Notes: generated by a model not told the origin, from the sequence alone. 64,000 nucleotides of DNA from Gramella sp. KN1008 (GCF_004332155.1 NZ_SJDV01000008.1:43577-107576); one strand, 5' to 3'; positions 16,280-25,974 are shown, counted from the stretch's first letter. Program-made: numbers and translations.

Positions 16280-18013
16280 TTAAGATTTCATAAAATTGAA
16301 ATACTCCAGTAGTACTTCATCATTGATCTTTCGGGGAGTGAAAATTTCGAGAAGTTTTGGCTGCTGTGATTGCCTGAAGAAATTTTCAAGCTGCTCCTGA
16401 ACCTCCTCCAGGGAATCTGCCCTGTAATATTCAAAATTATAAAGCTCACAAATAGGGCGAGCATGCATCTCGTGTACAGTTTCAAAGTACTTTTCAAAAT
16501 TCTCTGAATCCTTGTTTCCCGGAAGTATCCTGAATATACCACCACCCTGATTGTTAAGCACTATGATCCGAAAATTGGAAGGAATATAATTGTTCCATAA
16601 AGCATTGCTGTCATAGAAAAAGCTAAGATCCCCCGTGATCATCAACACCGGGATATCTGAAGTGACCGCGGCTCCAACCGATGTAGAAATACTTCCATCA
16701 ATCCCACTGGTGCCCCGGTTACAATACACCTTCAAAGACGGATCCCAATGAAATAACTGAGCATATCGAATCACAGAACTGTTACCAAAATGCACGATGC
16801 TTTGATCAGGAACCCTGGGAACTATCTCCTGCATGGCCTTCAGATCAGAATACGGTATCTTACCCATATATTCTTCATGCCGCTTTTGCCGATTTTTCCG
16901 TACAGTTTTCCAGTAATCGCCATAATCACTATCTGTTCGGTCAGTTAGTGGCAGAAACTCACCAAAAAAGGAATTTACATCAGTTTCAAAATGTTTATTC
17001 AGGCAAAAGAAGGTATTATAGGCCTTCTTGGCATCTATGTGCCAGTGATGCGCTGGATTATAATTCCTTAAGAATGCTTTTACCTTTTTAGACACGATCA
17101 TACCACCAAAAGTTAGCAGAATATCGGGTTGCAGCATTTTAAAAAGTTCTTCTCTGTTCCCGGCTTTCTCTATTGGACCTATTATGGTATCAATACGTGT
17201 GAAGAACTCTTCCTGATGAATATTGGAAGTCGTTTCGGTGAATACTATCACACTGGGATCTTTAGCCAGGGTATCGAGAAACTTTTGTTCCACTGCATCG
17301 GGCTGAGCCACCCCAACGATAACCATTTTTCTTTTAGCCTTATTCCATTCCTTAGCATAATGCTGAAGTTGCTTTTCAGAATAATGTCTTTCCTTTAGCT
17401 CAGGATAAATTTGAAGGGGTTTTGCCTCAATATTTTCCACAGTATCATATAAAGGCTCATAAAAGGGAACGTTGATATGCACAGGCCCCTTCTCTTCTAT
17501 GGCTTTATTTAGAGCCAGATTCACTTCCCTTTCATTATGCTTCTGTGCCTCGAACTGCTTCTGCTGAAGCTTTGGGTCATTCGATTCCTGTTCAAGAACA
17601 AGTTCCGAATAAAGATTGGCTGAATAAAGGATATGGTTTTGAAATACATTCTTCTGCCTGATGGTCTGTCCGTCTCCTATATCGATCCTCTCTACTGGCC
17701 TGTCAGCCGAGATGACCACCAGCGGAATATCGCTGTAATAAGCTTCGGCAATCGCCGGATAATAATTTAATAGCGCAGAACCTGATGTACATACCAGAGC
17801 AACGGGTTTTCCAAGCTGCTGTGCCATCCCCAATGCAAAGAAAGCTGCACAACGCTCATCAACAATACTGTAAGGAGTAATTTCGGAATGATGAGTAAAC
17901 CCAATCGTTAACGGAGCATTACGGGAACCGGGAGAAATAACAACATGTTTTATATCTTTTGCCACACATAAGGCAACCACCGAGCGGGCAACTGGGATCT
18001 TAGAATATTTCAT
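16280..18013 (-). CDS. menD: 2-succinyl-5-enolpyruvyl-6-hydroxy-3-cyclohexene-1-carboxylate synthase
   Basis: MenD is the thiamine-diphosphate enzyme joining isochorismate and 2-oxoglutarate, the first committed step to menaquinone. The 577-residue protein has the three-domain layout: an N-terminal pyrimidine-binding domain with VDERCAAFFALG (the Glu activating the cofactor), SPGSRNAPLT and CTSGSALLNYYPAIAEA, a central domain, and a C-terminal diphosphate domain (GDLSFFYDSNALWN). The length is typical. It lies 50 bp after menF on the same strand, in pathway order. Confidence 0.96.
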   Translation of the reverse strand: MKYSKIPVARSVVALCVAKDIKHVVISPGSRNAPLTIGFTHHSEITPYSIVDERCAAFFALGMAQQLGKPVALVCTSGSALLNYYPAIAEAYYSDIPLVVISADRPVERIDIGDGQTIRQKNVFQNHILYSANLYSELVLEQESNDPKLQQKQFEAQKHNEREVNLALNKAIEEKGPVHINVPFYEPLYDTVENIEAKPLQIYPELKERHYSEKQLQHYAKEWNKAKRKMVIVGVAQPDAVEQKFLDTLAKDPSVIVFTETTSNIHQEEFFTRIDTIIGPIEKAGNREELFKMLQPDILLTFGGMIVSKKVKAFLRNYNPAHHWHIDAKKAYNTFFCLNKHFETDVNSFFGEFLPLTDRTDSDYGDYWKTVRKNRQKRHEEYMGKIPYSDLKAMQEIVPRVPDQSIVHFGNSSVIRYAQLFHWDPSLKVYCNRGTSGIDGSISTSVGAAVTSDIPVLMITGDLSFFYDSNALWNNYIPSNFRIIVLNNQGGGIFRILPGNKDSENFEKYFETVHEMHARPICELYNFEYYRADSLEEVQEQLENFFRQSQQPKLLEIFTPRKINDEVLLEYFNFMKS

Positions 18014-18063
18014 AGAAACCCAAAATTACAATTTACAGGAAAATTCACGCTTAGTTTTTATCC

Positions 18064-19221
18064 TTATTTAACAAGAACTGCTTTCATGGTTTGTGATTTA
18101 TTCACTGTTTCCATCCATTCATCAGCCGCATTAGAATCTTTTGTTATACCACCTCCTATGAAGACCCTGGCATTGCCTTCCTTTAATTTCATGCAGCGCA
18201 GGTTAACATATAACTCGGTTTTGCTGGTGACCGCTGCAAATTGCTGATTCTCCTGATTCCTTGTATTGGAACTTCTCCTGGTCTCGGTTTTCATATTAAG
18301 TTCTCCCAGATAACCGGAGTAAAATTCCCTCGACTTTTTTTCATTTCCCAGAATAAACTGAAGAGCTGTATGTTTTGGTAACCCACAAACAGCAGGTGTT
18401 GGATGAAGTGTCCTTATTAATTCTCCAAGCTTCTCCGGGCTCGCAAGGCTTCCGGTTATATCAGTTCTGATATGCAGTAGATTTCCCGCTTTGGCCGAAT
18501 ACGGTTCTGAAACATGGGTGGTCTTAATATCTCCAATTTTATCAAGAGATTCAAGAATATAATCGGTGACGAACAATTGCTCCTCTACTTCTTTTTTATC
18601 CCATTCTACATCTTCCTCTCCTTTAAAAAGCTGGGTTCCCGCCAGTGCCATTGTTTTAAACCTGTTCCTTTCGGCATTTAAGAGAGTTTCTGGCGTTGCA
18701 CCCAGCCAGCAGCCAGTTTCCGGATGGAACCATATATAGACAAAAGCCTGGGAATATTTATTCAATAGTTTTTTAAAAATCCTCACCGGGTCCGGGTCAT
18801 ACACCTGAACCTTCTCTGACCTTGCCAACACCACCTTTTTAAAATCACCTGCTTTAATACGGTCTATTCCCTTTTGTACCAGATTTTCATGGATCTTCTG
18901 ATCTTCTTCCATGTATTCGAAATCGGTCCCCGTTGCCAGGTACTCATAAAGTTCGCTATCTATTCCTTCAGTTGAAATATTATCGACCTCATAGATTTCA
19001 GAATCTTCAAAAGGAATTATATAGGATGGTTTCTCAGGATTGAAAGGCGCAAAAACAAATCCGCTTTCACTTAAGTCTTTTATGGTGAAAATTTCAGAAT
19101 TATTTTGAAGTAAGGCTTTCACCGTATTTTTATTTTCCACCGGCTTACGATAAGCTACGAAAGGCAGCCCCTTCTCCAACTGAGACTTTAACTTCTGATA
19201 AAAATCGGTTTCGTTTATCAT
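18064..19221 (-). CDS. menF: Isochorismate synthase
   Basis: Converts chorismate to isochorismate, which MenD uses next. The 385-residue chorismate-binding enzyme has the family motifs FKKVVLARSE, GCWLGATPETLL, LAGTQ, LHPTPAVCGLPK and FIGGGITKDSNAADEWMET. Its start overlaps the stop of menI by 4 bp (ATGA), so translation is probably coupled, and menD follows after 50 bp. A siderophore role (EntC-like) is unlikely because of the menD neighbour. Confidence 0.94.
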   Translation of the reverse strand: MINETDFYQKLKSQLEKGLPFVAYRKPVENKNTVKALLQNNSEIFTIKDLSESGFVFAPFNPEKPSYIIPFEDSEIYEVDNISTEGIDSELYEYLATGTDFEYMEEDQKIHENLVQKGIDRIKAGDFKKVVLARSEKVQVYDPDPVRIFKKLLNKYSQAFVYIWFHPETGCWLGATPETLLNAERNRFKTMALAGTQLFKGEEDVEWDKKEVEEQLFVTDYILESLDKIGDIKTTHVSEPYSAKAGNLLHIRTDITGSLASPEKLGELIRTLHPTPAVCGLPKHTALQFILGNEKKSREFYSGYLGELNMKTETRRSSNTRNQENQQFAAVTSKTELYVNLRCMKLKEGNARVFIGGGITKDSNAADEWMETVNKSQTMKAVLVK

Positions 19222-19643
19222 TTCTTTTCTTTTGGAAGAGCAATGGTTGTGAGTTTAACAATCGAAATTAGCTGGTCACTTTCATCGGTGATCCTTATTT
19301 CAAAGAGTTGTGTGGTTCGTCCCTTATGAATAAAGGCGGCCTTGGCATATACGTAACCTTCCCTTACGCTCTTTAAATGATTGGCCGAGATCTCGATCCC
19401 ACGAACAAAAAAGTCCTCGGTATTCAAAAAAACATAGCTTGCCATACTCCCCACGGTCTCTGCCAGTGCCACGGTCGCGCCCCCGTGAAGCACCCCGTCT
19501 GGCTGATGTACCTTGGGAGTAACCGGCATTTTCGCGATCATATAGTCATCTCCGGCCTCCACAAATTCAATATCAAGGGTTTCCATCAGGGTATTTTTAC
19601 AAGCCTTGCGTGAAAGTTCAATAATTTCTTCTTTCGTCATCAT
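19218..19643 (-). CDS. menI: Hotdog thioesterase, probable DHNA-CoA thioesterase
   Basis: A 141-residue hotdog-fold thioesterase. The core QPDGVLHGGATVALAETVGS (47-66) and the following EISANHLKSVREG resemble E. coli MenI/YdiI closely, including the catalytic Glu in LAETVG. It would release CoA from 1,4-dihydroxy-2-naphthoyl-CoA after MenB. The neighbours menF (overlapping by 4 bp) and menD support the assignment; a general PaaI-type thioesterase is the alternative. It is the first gene of the men cluster. Confidence 0.82.
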   Translation of the reverse strand: MMTKEEIIELSRKACKNTLMETLDIEFVEAGDDYMIAKMPVTPKVHQPDGVLHGGATVALAETVGSMASYVFLNTEDFFVRGIEISANHLKSVREGYVYAKAAFIHKGRTTQLFEIRITDESDQLISIVKLTTIALPKEKK

Positions 19644-19685
19644 TTAAAGATTGGTTACTTTGTAAAAATACAAAACAGCAGAGAG

Positions 19686-20321
19686 ATGAGCACCGAGAAA
19701 AGTGTAGCGTATCAAATAAAAAACAGCTATTCGGTTCTGAATGAGCATACTTCACAAACAAAAAATATCTGGTTAGTATTTCACGGAATTGGTTATTTAA
19801 GCCGGTATTTCCTGAAATACTTCAAGCACCTTGATCCTCAGGAGAATTATATCATCGCACCACAAGCCCAATCCAAATATTATCTGAATGGAGAATACAA
19901 ACACGTGGGAGCCTCCTGGCTTACAAGAGAAAACCTTGAAGAAGAAATTGAAAATGTCTTGAATTATCTGGATGCTATTTATGAGGCAGAAAACCTGTCA
20001 GAAGTAGATAATCTGAATATTCTGGGCTATTCCCAGGGAGTATCTGTTGCAACAAGATTTGTTGCCCGGCGAAAGATTAAATGTAAGAACCTCATCATGC
20101 ATTCTGGAAAAGTGCCCGAGGAACTCCATAATAAAGATTTCAGTTTTCTGAAAAATACTGGATTTAGCTTCATATATGGTACTCAGGATGAATATTTGAA
20201 AGCTGGAATTGTGGAAGCAGAAGAAAAAAGGCTAAAACAGATCTTTCCACACAATCTCGACATTCTAAAATTTAAAGGTGGCCATATGGTAAATACTGAA
20301 ATGATCTCAAAATTTGCTTAA
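19686..20321 (+). CDS. Alpha/beta-hydrolase (carboxylesterase/phospholipase type)
   Basis: A 211-residue single-domain alpha/beta hydrolase without signal peptide. Probable catalytic triad: Ser116 in GYSQG, Asp168 in GTQDEY and His200 in GGHMVN; HGIGY (33-37) provides the oxyanion loop. This matches short-chain carboxylesterase or lysophospholipase-type proteins. The substrate is unknown. It is divergent from menI, 42 bp away; no functional link is implied. Confidence 0.8.
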   Translation: MSTEKSVAYQIKNSYSVLNEHTSQTKNIWLVFHGIGYLSRYFLKYFKHLDPQENYIIAPQAQSKYYLNGEYKHVGASWLTRENLEEEIENVLNYLDAIYEAENLSEVDNLNILGYSQGVSVATRFVARRKIKCKNLIMHSGKVPEELHNKDFSFLKNTGFSFIYGTQDEYLKAGIVEAEEKRLKQIFPHNLDILKFKGGHMVNTEMISKFA

Positions 20322-20327
20322 TTTGAA

Positions 20328-20407
20328 AGATTTCTCACATTCGTTCGAAATGACTTTAAAGAAAAATAAATTAGTCATTTCGACGAAGTATAACGAAGGA
20401 GAAATCT
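20328..20407. repeat. Palindromic intergenic repeat, inverted pair
   Basis: Two copies of one element face each other: AGATTTCTC...CGAAATGACT (20328-20355) and AGTCATTTCG...GAGAAATCT (20373-20407). The pair can fold into a long hairpin after the hydrolase gene. It belongs to the GTCA/TGAC-bounded family also found around the arg genes. Confidence 0.75.
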
Positions 20408-20424
20408 ATAAATCAAATTATTAA

Positions 20425-21690
20425 ATGAAACAAAACTCCCCTTCAAAAACTTCATTCTTAAAAACCCTTGGCCCCGGATTTCTTCTTGCAGGAGCCGCAA
20501 TAGGAGTTTCCCATTTGGTACAGGCTACCCGTGCAGGTGCAGATTACGGATTTCTTCTTTTGTGGGTCCTTATCCTCGCCTGTATAACCAAATATCCTTT
20601 CCTGGAATTTGGCCCACGCTACGCTGCGGCAACCGGAAATCATCTTATTAGTGGCTACCGTAAAATGGGAAAGTTTCCCTATCTCACTTTTATTATTATT
20701 ACCGCAGGCAGCATGTTTATCATCCAGGCCGCGGTGACAATTGTGACCGCAGGTCTGGCTGAAAGATTATTCGGAATGGGATGGTCTACATTTACCTGGA
20801 GTTTTGTGATCATTGGAGTTTGCATAGCACTTCTTTTAATCGGAAAATATCCTGCACTGGATAAGACCATGAAAATTATCGTTTCCCTGCTTGGCCTTGC
20901 CACCTTAACCGCTGTGATACTGGCTTTTGGTGATGGTAGGATGGAAAGTGCAATGTCTCTCGCCCCTCCGGAGGTATGGAACAAAGCTGGCATCGCCTTT
21001 ATTATTTCTTTTATGGGCTGGATGCCTATACCCCTTGATGCTTCTGTATGGCATTCTATATGGACCAAGGAAAAAGCACTTGGAAATAAGAGAAGAACTA
21101 CCATAAAAGAGGCTTTTACCGATTTCAATATTGGTTACCTTGCCGCTGCTTTTATCGGACTACTTTTCTTTCTTATGGGTGCCCTAATTATGTTTGGAAG
21201 CGGAATTAGTTTTTCGGGAAACGGCGTTGAATTTTCCGGCCAGCTTATAGATCTTTATGGAAGGACCCTTGGGGACTGGAGCAAACCAATAATCGCTGTT
21301 GCCGCTTTCATAGCCATGTTCTCTACGACGCTTGCGGTTACCGATGCTTTTCCACGAGTGATTTCTGAAATTTTTGCCGAAGAAAAAACAAAGGAAATTG
21401 CAGTATCAAAATGGAAGAACTACAGATTGAATGTCTTTCTTATCCCTTTACTGTCGCTCCTGATATTATATTTTTTTACTGCCTCTTTTACCGTTCTTAT
21501 CGATTTCGCCACAGGACTCTCTTTTCTTTCAGCTCCGTTTATAGGCTGGTTCAATTACAGACTTGTGACCGGGGAACATATGCCCCAACATGACAGGCCT
21601 GGAAGGTTCTATCGATTTTTCTCTCTTAGTTGCTTTATAATTCTTATAATTTTTAATCTTATCTATCTTTCAACTCTTCTTGGATATTGA
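20425..21690 (+). CDS. Nramp-like metal transporter lacking the canonical metal motifs
   Basis: A 421-residue membrane protein with about 11 helices and the Nramp opening GPGFLLAG (16-23). In true Nramp transporters helix 1 then carries DPGN and helix 6 carries MPH. Here helix 1 reads AAIGVSHLVQ (24-33) and helix 6 reads GWMPIPLD (198-205), so neither metal-binding motif is kept. It is probably a transporter of a divergent branch, perhaps with a different substrate. A cytoplasmic-membrane location is expected. No regulatory neighbour suggests the ion. Confidence 0.8.
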   Translation: MKQNSPSKTSFLKTLGPGFLLAGAAIGVSHLVQATRAGADYGFLLLWVLILACITKYPFLEFGPRYAAATGNHLISGYRKMGKFPYLTFIIITAGSMFIIQAAVTIVTAGLAERLFGMGWSTFTWSFVIIGVCIALLLIGKYPALDKTMKIIVSLLGLATLTAVILAFGDGRMESAMSLAPPEVWNKAGIAFIISFMGWMPIPLDASVWHSIWTKEKALGNKRRTTIKEAFTDFNIGYLAAAFIGLLFFLMGALIMFGSGISFSGNGVEFSGQLIDLYGRTLGDWSKPIIAVAAFIAMFSTTLAVTDAFPRVISEIFAEEKTKEIAVSKWKNYRLNVFLIPLLSLLILYFFTASFTVLIDFATGLSFLSAPFIGWFNYRLVTGEHMPQHDRPGRFYRFFSLSCFIILIIFNLIYLSTLLGY

Positions 21691-21876
21691 TCTCCCCTCA
21701 TAGAATGAAAAAAGCTATAATTTAACTACAGGCTTCAAATAGATACAATTAGTTAACATTTAAATGATTTTAATCTCACCTGAATAAGAAGTAAAATTTA
21801 AATCTTTGACCCGCTTCCTATACCGGAAGTGATTTCATAAAATCATTAGTTTTTTATCAGCTTAGATTTATGAACA

Positions 21877-21905
21877 AACCGCTCTTTAGGGCGGTTCTTT
21901 TTTAA
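21877..21905 (+). terminator. Rho-independent terminator upstream of the phosphate porin
   Basis: Stem aaccgc/gcggtt (21877-21882 and 21891-21896) with a following run of T. It lies 190 bp after the Nramp-like gene, so it may end that transcript or a short RNA from this region. Confidence 0.65.
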
Positions 21906-21923
21906 ACCATTCTTTGATTTAAT

Positions 21924-21956
21924 CATAACTTGTAGTTAACATTGAGGTAATATTAG
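21924..21956 (+). promoter_or_regulatory. Candidate Pho box (three 11-bp repeats)
   Basis: Three successive 11-bp units, CATAACTTGTA, GTTAACATTGA and GGTAATATTAG, share TAAC/TAAT at an exact 11-bp period (21926, 21937, 21948). Direct repeats with an 11-bp period are the known layout of PhoB sites. The unit lies just upstream of the likely porin promoter. The link to PhoB is inference. Confidence 0.45.
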
Positions 21957-21992
21957 AATCGGTTATTTGCACCGACAAAAAACTTACAGGTA

Positions 21993-23198
21993 ATGAAATT
22001 ATTAAAATGGCAAGTGTTATTTGCCCTGTTGGCATTTGGAACATTCAACGCTAACGCACAGGAAATTACAGAAAGTAAATTTGGAAAAGGACTTGTAAAC
22101 GTAGTGGCAAAAGACAGTTCTTTCAGCCTTAAATTCGCTACCAGATTTCAGTCTCTTTTCACAAGTAACTGGGATTTTCCTGGTAATGAAAACTTACAGA
22201 ACGGAGAATCCAATTTCCTCATAAGGAGGGCAAGATTAAAGTTCGAAGGTTTCGCTTATTCTCCCAAACTAAGATATAAGATGGAATTAGGTCTATCAAA
22301 CAGGGATATTTCGGGTGCATCATATTACACTCACAATGCTCCAAGATATATTCTGGATGCGGTAATAAAATGGAACTTTTATGAGAATTTCGATCTTTGG
22401 GTTGGGCAAACCAAACTACCGGGTAACCGGGAAAGAATAGTTTCCTCAGGAAATATGCAAACCGTAGACCGTTCACTCGTAAACAGTGTGTTTAATGTTG
22501 ATCGTGAAATGGGAATTCAGTTACATCATGGCTTTGACATGGGTAATAATTTCCTGGTAAAGGAATCTGTTGCTTTTACTCAGGGAGAGGGAAGAAATGT
22601 AACCAGAGGTAATATTGGGGGTTATCACTTTACCGGAAGGGCAGAGATCTACCCTTTTGGTGATTTCAAGGCTTATTCTGGGGCAGACCTGGACAGAGAA
22701 CAAACTCCAAAACTTGCTATTGGTGCCGCATATAGCCATAATGGTGATGCAGTGAAAACAGAATCTGTTTCAGGTTCTTATATGGAAAACGACAACGGAT
22801 TCTATGAAACAGATATTACTACATTCTTTGTAGATGCTATGTTCAAATACCGCGGACTGAACATTCTTGCGGAATATGCCGATAGAAATGCAGATGCCCC
22901 AATTGCGGTAAATACTGATGGCACACTAACCGGAGATGTTGTAGAGGTAGGAAACGGATTCAATTTTCAGGCAGGTTACTTATTCAAAAATAACTTTGAG
23001 GTAGTGGGAAGATATACCACTATAGACCTGGATGAGAACATCACAGGCGAAGGTGTACATAATCAGTATACTCTTGGACTTTCCAAATATATAGTCGGAC
23101 ATAAACTAAAGGTACAGACCGATGTTAGTCTGAATGACTTCTCAGACAACATGGATAATGGCCTCATGTACAGATTACAAGTTGACATTCATTTCTAA
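21993..23198 (+). CDS. Phosphate-selective outer-membrane porin (OprO/OprP type)
   Basis: A 401-residue outer-membrane protein with signal peptide (1-22, ends FNANAQ). The layout and motifs are those of the phosphate-selective porin O/P family: [52 protein letters not shown]; it ends in an aromatic residue (HF), as barrel proteins do. It should let phosphate through the outer membrane to PstS, whose gene starts 12 bp later. The candidate Pho box upstream suggests induction at low phosphate. Confidence 0.88.
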   Translation: MKLLKWQVLFALLAFGTFNANAQEITESKFGKGLVNVVAKDSSFSLKFATRFQSLFTSNWDFPGNENLQNGESNFLIRRARLKFEGFAYSPKLRYKMELGLSNRDISGASYYTHNAPRYILDAVIKWNFYENFDLWVGQTKLPGNRERIVSSGNMQTVDRSLVNSVFNVDREMGIQLHHGFDMGNNFLVKESVAFTQGEGRNVTRGNIGGYHFTGRAEIYPFGDFKAYSGADLDREQTPKLAIGAAYSHNGDAVKTESVSGSYMENDNGFYETDITTFFVDAMFKYRGLNILAEYADRNADAPIAVNTDGTLTGDVVEVGNGFNFQAGYLFKNNFEVVGRYTTIDLDENITGEGVHNQYTLGLSKYIVGHKLKVQTDVSLNDFSDNMDNGLMYRLQVDIHF

Positions 23199-23210
23199 AA
23201 TAAAAAAACT

Positions 23211-24167
23211 ATGAAAAAGATATTAGCTATTGCCGTAGTTGCCTTCACCATGATTGCCTGCGGAAACAACAAAGGACAGAACGGAGATGAATCCGGAACA
23301 ATTACAGTTGACGGGTCCAGTACAGTATATCCCATCACCGAGGCGGTAGCCGAGGAATTCAGAGCCGTAAAACCCAGAGTAAACGTTACTATAGGCGTTT
23401 CCGGAACCGGTGGTGGATTTCAGAAATTCACACGTGGAGAGACTGATATTTCTGATGCTTCAAGAGAAATAAAGGAAAAAGAAGCTGCTTTAGCTAAAGA
23501 GAATAACATAGATTATGTTGAACTTGAAGTAGCATATGATGGGCTTGCAGTGGTAATAAATCCTGAAAATGACTGGGCTAAATCTTTTACGGTGGAAGAA
23601 CTTAAAAAGATCTGGGAACCTGCAGCTCAGGGAGAGATTATGAAATGGAGCCAGATCAATCCGGAATGGCCAGATGAGGAAATACATCTATTTGGCCCTG
23701 GTGTGGCGTCTGGGACCTTCGATTATTTCACCGAGGCCATTGTAGGTGAAGGTGGAGCAAGCCGAGGTGATTTCACGGCAAGTGAAGACGACAACGTCCT
23801 GGTACAGGGTGTTGCCGGAGATAAATACGGATTAGGTTTCTTTGGTCTTGCTTATTACGAGGCAAATTCAGATAAACTTGACTTGGCGGCTGTAGATGGT
23901 GGAAATGGTCCTGTAGAACCTACGGCTAAAACAGTAAACAACGGTACTTATTCTCCTCTTTCAAGACCATTATTTATCTATGTAAGTAGTACCGCTATTC
24001 AGGATCCAACAGTTGTAGAATTCGTGAATTTCTATCTTGATGAAGCAGGCAGTCTTGCTAAGGATGTAGGTTACTTTCCCCTAACAGAGGAGGAATATGC
24101 CGAGCAGAAGAAGAAGTTTGAAGACTTCGTGGCAAAGAATAAAAAAGAAGAAAAAGAGACTAAGTAA
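23211..24167 (+). CDS. pstS: Phosphate ABC transporter substrate-binding lipoprotein
   Basis: PstS binds phosphate in the periplasm and delivers it to PstCA. The 318-residue protein has a lipobox (MIAC, Cys17) and the family phosphate-binding segments: [12 protein letters not shown] (about 34-45), [10 protein letters not shown] (64-73), TDISDASRE and [10 protein letters not shown]. The end is Lys/Glu-rich and probably flexible. It lies 12 bp after the porin; a strong hairpin follows before pstC. Confidence 0.95.
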   Translation: MKKILAIAVVAFTMIACGNNKGQNGDESGTITVDGSSTVYPITEAVAEEFRAVKPRVNVTIGVSGTGGGFQKFTRGETDISDASREIKEKEAALAKENNIDYVELEVAYDGLAVVINPENDWAKSFTVEELKKIWEPAAQGEIMKWSQINPEWPDEEIHLFGPGVASGTFDYFTEAIVGEGGASRGDFTASEDDNVLVQGVAGDKYGLGFFGLAYYEANSDKLDLAAVDGGNGPVEPTAKTVNNGTYSPLSRPLFIYVSSTAIQDPTVVEFVNFYLDEAGSLAKDVGYFPLTEEEYAEQKKKFEDFVAKNKKEEKETK

Positions 24168-24182
24168 GTTTAAAGAATAGAT

Positions 24183-24210
24183 CTGGGCTCTCAAAAAAAT
24201 GGGAGCCCAG
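24183..24210 (+). terminator. Hairpin between pstS and pstC
   Basis: Perfect 10-bp stem ctgggctctc/gggagcccag with an A-rich loop, but no T run directly after it. This fits a partial terminator or mRNA-stabilising stem that keeps porin and pstS levels above those of pstCAB. Confidence 0.7.
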
Positions 24211-24233
24211 GGTTATTTCAATTTTTATACTAC

Positions 24234-25112
24234 ATGCGGAAACTAAAAGAATTGGTAATTGAAAGGACCTTGCTGGCAAGTTCCCTGATTACTATTGCGG
24301 TTACCATAGGTATTATTTTAGTTCTGTCCATTGAAGCAGTGAACTTCTTTAGTGAGGTTTCTATCTTTGAATTCCTTACAGATACGGAGTGGACACCTTT
24401 ATTCACAGACAAACACTTTGGAATCTTAGCTCTATTATCAGGAACTCTTCTTACCTCATTTATAGCGATTGCTTTTGCAGTTCCCGTGGGCTTATCAATT
24501 AGCATCTATTTAAGTGAGTATGCTCCAAAAAGTTTTAGGAGAACCATCAAACCTCTACTGGAACTTCTTGCAGCTGTTCCTACGGTTGTTTACGGCTTTT
24601 TTGCCTTGATGGTGGTAACACCTTTTCTGCAATCCATTTTTCCCGAGATTTCCAGTTTCAACTCACTCTCTGCAGGTTTAGTTATGGGGATCATGATCAT
24701 TCCATATATCTCCTCCTTAAGTGAGGATGCGCTTCACGCCGTGCCCGATTCTCTAAGGGAAGCGGCTTACGGAATGGGCTCTACTAAATTACAGAACTCT
24801 TTCAGGGTAATGGTACCGGCAGCGTCTTCTGGAATAGTTGTATCCATTATCCTTGCAATTTCAAGGGCTATAGGAGAAACCATGATCGTTGCTATCGCCG
24901 CGGGACAGCAACCAAGGTTTACTTTTGATCCCACCGTACCGGTGGAGACCATTACCGCATACATAGTACAGGTGAGTCTGGGCGATGTTCAGCATGGATC
25001 ATTGGAATACAAGACCATTTTCGCTGCAGGAATCACACTATTCATCTTTACATTCCTTCTCAACACCCTGAGTTACAGAATACGTAAAAAATTCCAGGAG
25101 AAGTATGAATAA
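24234..25112 (+). CDS. pstC: Phosphate ABC transporter permease PstC
   Basis: The 292-residue inner-membrane permease has six predicted helices, the first near residues 13-35. The EAA loop that contacts PstB is visible: DALHAVPDSLREAAYGMGSTKLQ (about 165-187 region). SRAIGETMIVAIAAG is also family-typical. It pairs with PstA, whose start overlaps the end of pstC by 8 bp. The start is the ATG 23 bp after the upstream hairpin. The length is a little short for the family but complete. Confidence 0.93.
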   Translation: MRKLKELVIERTLLASSLITIAVTIGIILVLSIEAVNFFSEVSIFEFLTDTEWTPLFTDKHFGILALLSGTLLTSFIAIAFAVPVGLSISIYLSEYAPKSFRRTIKPLLELLAAVPTVVYGFFALMVVTPFLQSIFPEISSFNSLSAGLVMGIMIIPYISSLSEDALHAVPDSLREAAYGMGSTKLQNSFRVMVPAASSGIVVSIILAISRAIGETMIVAIAAGQQPRFTFDPTVPVETITAYIVQVSLGDVQHGSLEYKTIFAAGITLFIFTFLLNTLSYRIRKKFQEKYE

Positions 25113-25959
25113 TATTAAAGCAAACAGGCTTAAAGATCAGGCTTTCAAATACTGGGGAATAGCCTGTACCTTACTTGGTCTGATCTTACTCGCTATCTTT
25201 ATTGGAAATATCTTTATTGATGGAATAATGAGGATAGACTGGGACTTTATAACAAATCTACCCTCAAGAAAAGCGGAGAGATCTGGTATCTATACTGCCC
25301 TAATGGGAAGTATCTGGGTACTGATTTTAACTACCATAATAGCATTACCAGTTGGGATCGCGGCAGCAATCTACCTGGAAGAATATAACAAAAAGAATAA
25401 GCTCTCAACCATTTTGGAAGTGAACATTTCTAATCTGGCTGGAGTACCTTCGGTAATTTATGGATTATTAGGACTGGAGGTTTTTGTTAGGATCATGGAA
25501 ATGGGATCCAGTGTACTCGCAGGTAGTTTTACCCTGGCCCTATTGATACTCCCCATAGTTATAGTTTCAACCCGCGAAGCGCTGAAGGCGGTACCAAAAT
25601 CGGTCAGGGATGCGTCTTTCGCCATGGGGGGCTCAAAATGGCAAACCGTATATCATCAGTTATTACCAGCCTCGTTTGGAGGGATTCTAACCGGAGTAAT
25701 CCTGGCATTATCAAGAGCAGTTGGAGAAACTGCACCCTTAATTGTTATTGGTGCTCTCGCATATGTTCCCTTTGCTCCTTCTTCAGCCATGGATGAATTC
25801 TCGGTGCTGCCTATTCAGATCTTCAACTGGATCACCAGGCCACAACATGGATTCGTGGAAAATGCGGCCGCAGCTATCATAATATTATTGTTAATTACCT
25901 TTATAATGAATGGTATAGCGGTCTATTTCAGAAATAAATGGCAGAAAAAATTCAAATAA
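25105..25959 (+). CDS. pstA: Phosphate ABC transporter permease PstA
   Basis: A 284-residue inner-membrane permease with six predicted helices. It carries the EAA loop REALKAVPKSVRDASFAMGG, and SRAVGETAPLIVIGAL, typical of PstA. It overlaps pstC by 8 bp, suggesting coupled translation, and pstB follows after 15 bp. With PstC it forms the membrane channel for phosphate. Confidence 0.94.
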   Translation: MNNIKANRLKDQAFKYWGIACTLLGLILLAIFIGNIFIDGIMRIDWDFITNLPSRKAERSGIYTALMGSIWVLILTTIIALPVGIAAAIYLEEYNKKNKLSTILEVNISNLAGVPSVIYGLLGLEVFVRIMEMGSSVLAGSFTLALLILPIVIVSTREALKAVPKSVRDASFAMGGSKWQTVYHQLLPASFGGILTGVILALSRAVGETAPLIVIGALAYVPFAPSSAMDEFSVLPIQIFNWITRPQHGFVENAAAAIIILLLITFIMNGIAVYFRNKWQKKFK

Positions 25960-25974
25960 CACAAGTGTTATAAA

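Larger units (their letters stand above)
21691..21992. other. Intergenic region upstream of the phosphate operon
   Basis: About 300 bp. It holds a terminator-like hairpin (21877-21905), a candidate Pho box (21924-21956) and a second TTAACAT-like site near 21752. No gene longer than a few codons is supported. Confidence 0.5.

Noticed and set aside
21871..21906. A small ORF of 11 codons (MNKPLFRAVLF) before the porin
   Set aside because: It coincides with the terminator hairpin and is probably chance.
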